From JACKOD01 sp041591635 (lineage in GTDB: Bacteria > Pseudomonadota > Gammaproteobacteria > Pseudomonadales > Oleiphilaceae), in NCBI GenBank assembly GCA_041591635.1, contig JBFHRO010000045.1, positions 1 through 18,144 of the forward strand: a stretch of 18,144 nt of DNA, written 5' to 3'. This document shows, piece after piece, positions 14,155-18,144 of the stretch. Below the pieces are notes generated by a model, which saw nothing but the letters and a program-made list of their open reading frames with translations, did no database searches and had not been told where the DNA came from. The first letter of the stretch is position 1. Every line of letters begins with the position of its first letter. A program made the translations under genes and the position numbers.

Positions 14155-15693
14155 TTATTCCCAGACTTGAACAGTCTTGATGATGTCGCGGCGATTGGCT
14201 TTTTTACCACCAAACATGTTGACGTCCGAATTGCCGTCGGAGCAGCCATTGCCGAAGCTGAAACCGCAACCGCCACGCTCTGCAAAGGCTTCGTTCAGTG
14301 CGTCCTCGCGGTGAGCGGTAGGAATCACGAACCGGTCTTCGTAGTTGGCGATCGCCATGTAGCGATACATGTCTTCGACCTGCAGCGCCGTCAGATTCAC
14401 CTCTTGCAGCACCTTCAAATCCTGCTTGCCGTGGACGGTCTTGGCGCGCATGTAGGCACGCATGGCGAGCATGCGCTTGAGTGCCAGAATGACCGGCGTT
14501 TCGTCACCGGCGGTCAGCATGTTGGCCAGGTACTTGACCGGAATACGCAGCGACTTGACATCGGGAATCAACCCGTCCATGTCGATGTAGCCAGCCTCCG
14601 CCGCATGCTGAATCGGGCTCAAGGGTGGCACATACCACACCATCGGCAGCGTGCGGTACTCGGGGTGCAACGGCAGCGCCACTTTCCAGTCCATAGCCAT
14701 TTTGTACACGGGCGAGGCCTGGGCAGCAGTAATCACCGAATCCGGTACGCCGTCTTTGCGAGCCTGGGCAATCACCTTGGGATCGTGCGGATCCAGGAAG
14801 ACCTCGCACTGCTTGGCATACAGATCTTTCTCGTTAGGCGTGCTGGCCACCTCGAGGATTTTGTCTGCATCGTACAGCAGCACACCCAGATAACGGATAC
14901 GGCCCACACAGGTTTCCGAGCACACGGTTGGCTGGCCGGATTCAATCCGTGGATAACAGAAAATACACTTCTCTGATTTGCCGGATTTCCAGTTGTAATA
15001 GATCTTCTTGTACGGGCAGGCGCTGATACACATACGCCAGCCACGACACTTGTCCTGGTCGATCAGCACAATGCCGTCTTCTTCGCGCTTGTAGATCGCG
15101 CCAGAAGGGCAAGAGGCCACACACGCCGGGTTCAGACAGTGCTCACACAAACGTGGCAGGTACATCATGAAGGTATTTTCGAACTTGCCGTAAATATCCT
15201 TCTGGATGTGGTCAAAGTTTTTGTCCTTGCTGCGCTTGGCGAATTCTGTTCCCAGAATCTCCTCCCAGTTGGGACCCCACTCGATCTTTTCCATGCGACG
15301 TCCGTCGATGAGCGACCGGGGCCGTGCGATCGGCTGATGGTCTCCCAAAGGTGCGGTGTGCAGGTGCTGATAGTCAAAATCGAACGGCTCGTAGTAGTCG
15401 TCGATCTGTGGCAGATCCGGGTTGGCGAAAATGTTCGCCAACACGCGCCACTTTCCGCCAATACGAGGTTCAATGCTGCCGTTGCTGTTACGCTTCCAGC
15501 CGCCATTCCACTTGTCCTGGTTCTCCCACTCTTTGGGGTAACCAATACCCGGTTTGGTTTCAACGTTGTTGAACCAGGCATATTCGACCCCTTCACGTGA
15601 GGTCCAAACGTTTTTGCAGGTGACCGAGCAGGTGTGGCAACCGATACATTTGTCGAGGTTGAGCACCATGCCGACTTGTGAACGAATTTTCAT
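14155..15693 (-). CDS. narH: Respiratory nitrate reductase beta subunit (Fe-S)
   Basis: NarH carries four iron-sulfur clusters linking NarI to the Mo site of NarG on the cytoplasmic face. The protein has 512 residues, the same length as E. coli NarH. The first cluster motif is CIGCHTCSVTC at 16-26. CEHCLNPACVASCP (183-196), CRGWRMCISACP (216-227), CIFC (243-246) and CSETC (258-262) supply the others. Trp219 in CRGWRMC replaces a cysteine, giving the typical 3Fe-4S cluster. The C-terminus (MFGGKKANRRDIIKTVQVWE) differs from the enterobacterial form. ATG 15693 is preceded by AAGGAGA, and the gap to narG is 33 bases. Confidence 0.98.
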   Translation of the reverse strand: MKIRSQVGMVLNLDKCIGCHTCSVTCKNVWTSREGVEYAWFNNVETKPGIGYPKEWENQDKWNGGWKRNSNGSIEPRIGGKWRVLANIFANPDLPQIDDYYEPFDFDYQHLHTAPLGDHQPIARPRSLIDGRRMEKIEWGPNWEEILGTEFAKRSKDKNFDHIQKDIYGKFENTFMMYLPRLCEHCLNPACVASCPSGAIYKREEDGIVLIDQDKCRGWRMCISACPYKKIYYNWKSGKSEKCIFCYPRIESGQPTVCSETCVGRIRYLGVLLYDADKILEVASTPNEKDLYAKQCEVFLDPHDPKVIAQARKDGVPDSVITAAQASPVYKMAMDWKVALPLHPEYRTLPMVWYVPPLSPIQHAAEAGYIDMDGLIPDVKSLRIPVKYLANMLTAGDETPVILALKRMLAMRAYMRAKTVHGKQDLKVLQEVNLTALQVEDMYRYMAIANYEDRFVIPTAHREDALNEAFAERGGCGFSFGNGCSDGNSDVNMFGGKKANRRDIIKTVQVWE

Positions 15694-15726
15694 CTTTACG
15701 TCTCCTTAAACATATTCCGGCAGGGC

Positions 15727-18144
15727 TTAAACTTCTTCAGGCAATGGCTGCGGCAAGGCATCACCATTGGGCCCGTCGAGCCAATCGATCTTGCTCATCT
15801 TGCGCACTACCACAAACTCGTCACGGTTACAGCCTACGGTACCGTAGTAGTTGAAGCCCCAGGCTTGCTGGGCGTAACCACCGATCATATGGGTAGGTTT
15901 GAGCACCACACGGGTCACCGAGTTATGGTGGCCACCACGCGTGCCGGTCGTCTCGGCACCAGGAATGTTGAGAATCCGCTCCTGTGCGTGATACATAAGC
16001 GTCATACCTTCGTTAACACGCTGGCTCACCACCACACGGCAGGCAATCGCGCCGTTGACGTTAAAGACTTCGACCCAGTCGTTATCTTCAATACCCACCT
16101 TCTTCGCATCGACTTCCGACATCCAGATGATGGGGCCGCCCCGTGAGAGGGTTTGCATCAACAGGTTATCGGTGTACACGCTGTGAATACCCCACTTCTG
16201 GTGTGGCGTAATCCAGTTCAGTGCGATTTCAGGATTGCCATTGGACTTCTTGTTCATAATGGGCGTAATGGTCTTGGTATCGATGGGCGGTTTGTAGGAA
16301 ACAAACTGCTCGCCGAAGGCCTGCATCCATGGGTGATCCTGATAGTACTGCTGACGCCCGGTCAGGGTACGCCATGGAATCAACTCATGTACGTTGGTGT
16401 AGCCGGCGTTATAACTCACGTGCTCATCTTCCAGACCCGACCAGGTGGGCGAGGAAATGATCTTGCGCGGCTGAGCGACGATATCGCGGAAGCGAATCTT
16501 CTCCTCTTCCTTGGCCGTGGCCAGATGCGTGTGATCACGACCGGTGATCTTGCTCAAGGCCTCCCAGGCTTTGACCGCAACATGGCCGCTGGTTTCAGGT
16601 GCCAGGGTCAGAATCATTTCGGAGGCATCAATGGCGCTCTCCAGTTTTGGCCGTCCTTTGCTCACACCCTCTTCGGTGACTGTGTAGTTGAGTTGGGCCA
16701 GCAGGGCGATTTCTTCCTGCGTATCCCAGTTGATCCCCTTGCCACCATTGCCGAGCTTGTCGAGCAACGGGCCAATGGAGGTGAATTTTTTGTACACGGC
16801 AGGATAGTCGCGCTCAACCACCACCATGCTCGGCGCGGTTTTGCCGGGAATAAGGTCACACTCGCCTTTTTTCCAGTCCTTCACATCCAGCGCCTGACCC
16901 AGCTCGCCAGCGGTATCGTGCAGCAGCGGCACAGTGACCAGGTCTTTTTCCACGCCCAGCACGCCTTCCGCGACCTTCGAGAAGGACTTGGCAATGCCTT
17001 TGTAGATTTCCCAGTCGCTTCTGGCTTCCCACGCGGGGTCTGTCGCCGCCGTCAGCGGGTGGATGAAGGGATGCATGTCCGAGGTGTTCATGTCATCTTT
17101 TTCATACCAGGTCGCCGTGGGCAACACTATGTCGGAGTACACGCAGGTTGAAGACATGCGGAAGTCCAGAGTTACCACCAGATCCAGCTTGCCTGTAGGA
17201 GCGTTATCAACCCAATCGACTTCCGTCGGACGTGGGCCGCCCGTTTTGCCAAGGTCTTCGTTCATGACGCCGTTGCGGGTACCGAGGAAGTACTTGAGCA
17301 TGTATTCATGCCCTTTGCCCGAGGATCCCAGCAGGTTCGAACGCCACACGAACAGGTTGCGCGGGAAGTTTTCCGGTGCATCGGGGGCTTCCGCAGCAAA
17401 TCGCAAGCTGCCTGCTTTCAATTGCTGCACGGCATAATCCTTGGGCTCCATACCGGCGGCCTGGGCGTCGCGGCAGATTTGCAGCGGATTGCGATTGAGC
17501 TGTGGCGCCGATGGCAACCATCCCATACGCTCGGCACGCACGTTCCAGTCGATCATGTGCTCCGGGAAAGCGTTTTTGTCGGCCAAGGGTGACAGTACTT
17601 CTTTCGCGTTCAGCTTCTCATGGCGCCACTGACTGCTGTGGGCATAGAAGAAGGAGGTACCGTTCATCTGCCGGGGTGGACGGCTCCAGTCAAGACCAAA
17701 GGCCAAGGGCTGCCAGCCGGTTTGTGGCCGCAGTTTTTCCTGACCAACGTAGTGTGCCCAGCCACCACCGCTTTGACCGATACAGCCGCACATGATCAAC
17801 ATGTTGATCAGGCCACGGTAGTTCATGTCCATGTGGTACCAGTGGTTCATGGCGGCGCCCACGATGATCATGGAGCGTCCACGGGTAACATCGGCGTTGG
17901 CGGCAAATTCGCGCGCCACCTGAATCACCTTCTTGCGATCAACACCGGTGATCTTTTCCTGCCATGCCGGGGTATAAGGCACGTCCTGGTCGTAGCTGGA
18001 TGCCACGTTACCGCCACCCAGACCACGATCAATACCATAGTGGGCCATCATCAGGTCGTATACAGTGGCGACCTTCAGTGTTTTGCCATCAACGGTTTTG
18101 ACGTTTTTGAAAGGTACGTTGCGTACCTGGATGTCTTCCTGGGC
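15727..18144 (-). CDS. narG: Respiratory nitrate reductase alpha subunit (5' partial)
   Basis: NarG reduces nitrate to nitrite at a Mo-bisMGD site on the cytoplasmic side. 805 codons are visible and the frame runs off the right edge. By comparison with E. coli NarG (1247 residues) about 440 N-terminal residues are missing, including the FS0 cluster region and the Mo-ligand Asp. The visible part matches E. coli NarG closely by eye: GRSMIIVGAAMNHWYHMDMN, CGCIGQSGGGWAHYVGQEK, LFVWRSNLLGSSGKGHE, LPTATWYEKDDMNTSDMHPF, ISSPTWSGLEDEHVSYNAGY, LTPHQKWGIHS-like (ITPHQKWGIHS here), and near the end HMIGGYAQQAWGFNYYGTVG. The tail is short and proline-rich. No frameshift is seen. Confidence 0.98.
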   Translation of the reverse strand, partial: AQEDIQVRNVPFKNVKTVDGKTLKVATVYDLMMAHYGIDRGLGGGNVASSYDQDVPYTPAWQEKITGVDRKKVIQVAREFAANADVTRGRSMIIVGAAMNHWYHMDMNYRGLINMLIMCGCIGQSGGGWAHYVGQEKLRPQTGWQPLAFGLDWSRPPRQMNGTSFFYAHSSQWRHEKLNAKEVLSPLADKNAFPEHMIDWNVRAERMGWLPSAPQLNRNPLQICRDAQAAGMEPKDYAVQQLKAGSLRFAAEAPDAPENFPRNLFVWRSNLLGSSGKGHEYMLKYFLGTRNGVMNEDLGKTGGPRPTEVDWVDNAPTGKLDLVVTLDFRMSSTCVYSDIVLPTATWYEKDDMNTSDMHPFIHPLTAATDPAWEARSDWEIYKGIAKSFSKVAEGVLGVEKDLVTVPLLHDTAGELGQALDVKDWKKGECDLIPGKTAPSMVVVERDYPAVYKKFTSIGPLLDKLGNGGKGINWDTQEEIALLAQLNYTVTEEGVSKGRPKLESAIDASEMILTLAPETSGHVAVKAWEALSKITGRDHTHLATAKEEEKIRFRDIVAQPRKIISSPTWSGLEDEHVSYNAGYTNVHELIPWRTLTGRQQYYQDHPWMQAFGEQFVSYKPPIDTKTITPIMNKKSNGNPEIALNWITPHQKWGIHSVYTDNLLMQTLSRGGPIIWMSEVDAKKVGIEDNDWVEVFNVNGAIACRVVVSQRVNEGMTLMYHAQERILNIPGAETTGTRGGHHNSVTRVVLKPTHMIGGYAQQAWGFNYYGTVGCNRDEFVVVRKMSKIDWLDGPNGDALPQPLPEEV

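Noticed and set aside
14080..14976. Plus-strand open frame (298 codons) opposite narH and the start of narJ
   Set aside because: It crosses two well-supported genes on the other strand and shows no domain.
16153..17151. Plus-strand open frame (332 codons) opposite narG
   Set aside because: narG on the minus strand matches its family throughout. The antisense frame has no known motif.

Overview
The window looks like chromosomal DNA from a gammaproteobacterium. The evidence is the set of typical gammaproteobacterial orthologues (SrkA/YihE, Tag, YbjN) and a narGHJI operon followed by a parvulin isomerase gene, an arrangement known from Pseudomonas and relatives. I cannot fix the genus. I see no rRNA, tRNA, IS element, integrase, phage gene or CRISPR array. 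No gene-free stretch exceeds 300 bases, so this is a dense, mostly housekeeping region.

Left part (1-6180). The window opens inside a large plus-strand class A penicillin-binding-protein-like gene (1-2400), whose 5' end is outside. Its 3' end overlaps the 3' end of srkA by 15 bases. Four minus-strand genes follow in a plausible operon read from right to left: tag (3-methyladenine DNA glycosylase I), a double cyclic-nucleotide-binding-domain protein with a degenerate rhodanese tail, an EamA/DMT permease, and srkA (stress-response kinase). The gaps are 66, 52 and 116 bases.

Middle part (6181-11801). A divergent promoter region with three 15-bp tandem repeats separates tag from a plus-strand MESH1-type small alarmone hydrolase. 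That gene converges on a patatin-like phospholipase. A second divergent region leads to a secreted orphan periplasmic-binding-protein-like gene, which converges on ybjN. A third divergent region separates ybjN from a 519-residue protein with a cytoplasmic coiled coil, one membrane segment and a C-terminal SPOR domain.

Right part (11802-18144). This is respiratory nitrate reductase on the minus strand: narG (5' end outside the window), narH, narJ, narI, a clear intrinsic terminator, then a cytoplasmic PpiC-type isomerase. NarG (Mo site) and NarH (Fe-S wires) form the cytoplasmic catalytic part, NarI takes electrons from quinol through two b haems, and NarJ is the assembly chaperone. The isomerase probably helps fold or mature the complex. 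The genes that normally lie upstream (narK, regulators) and the ANR/FNR-controlled promoter would be beyond the right edge.

I did not find a convincing undescribed multigene system. The most unusual items are the cNMP-binding/degenerate-rhodanese protein, the SPOR coiled-coil protein, the MESH1-like hydrolase, the 15-bp tandem repeat upstream of tag, and the enlarged transpeptidase region of the PBP-like gene.
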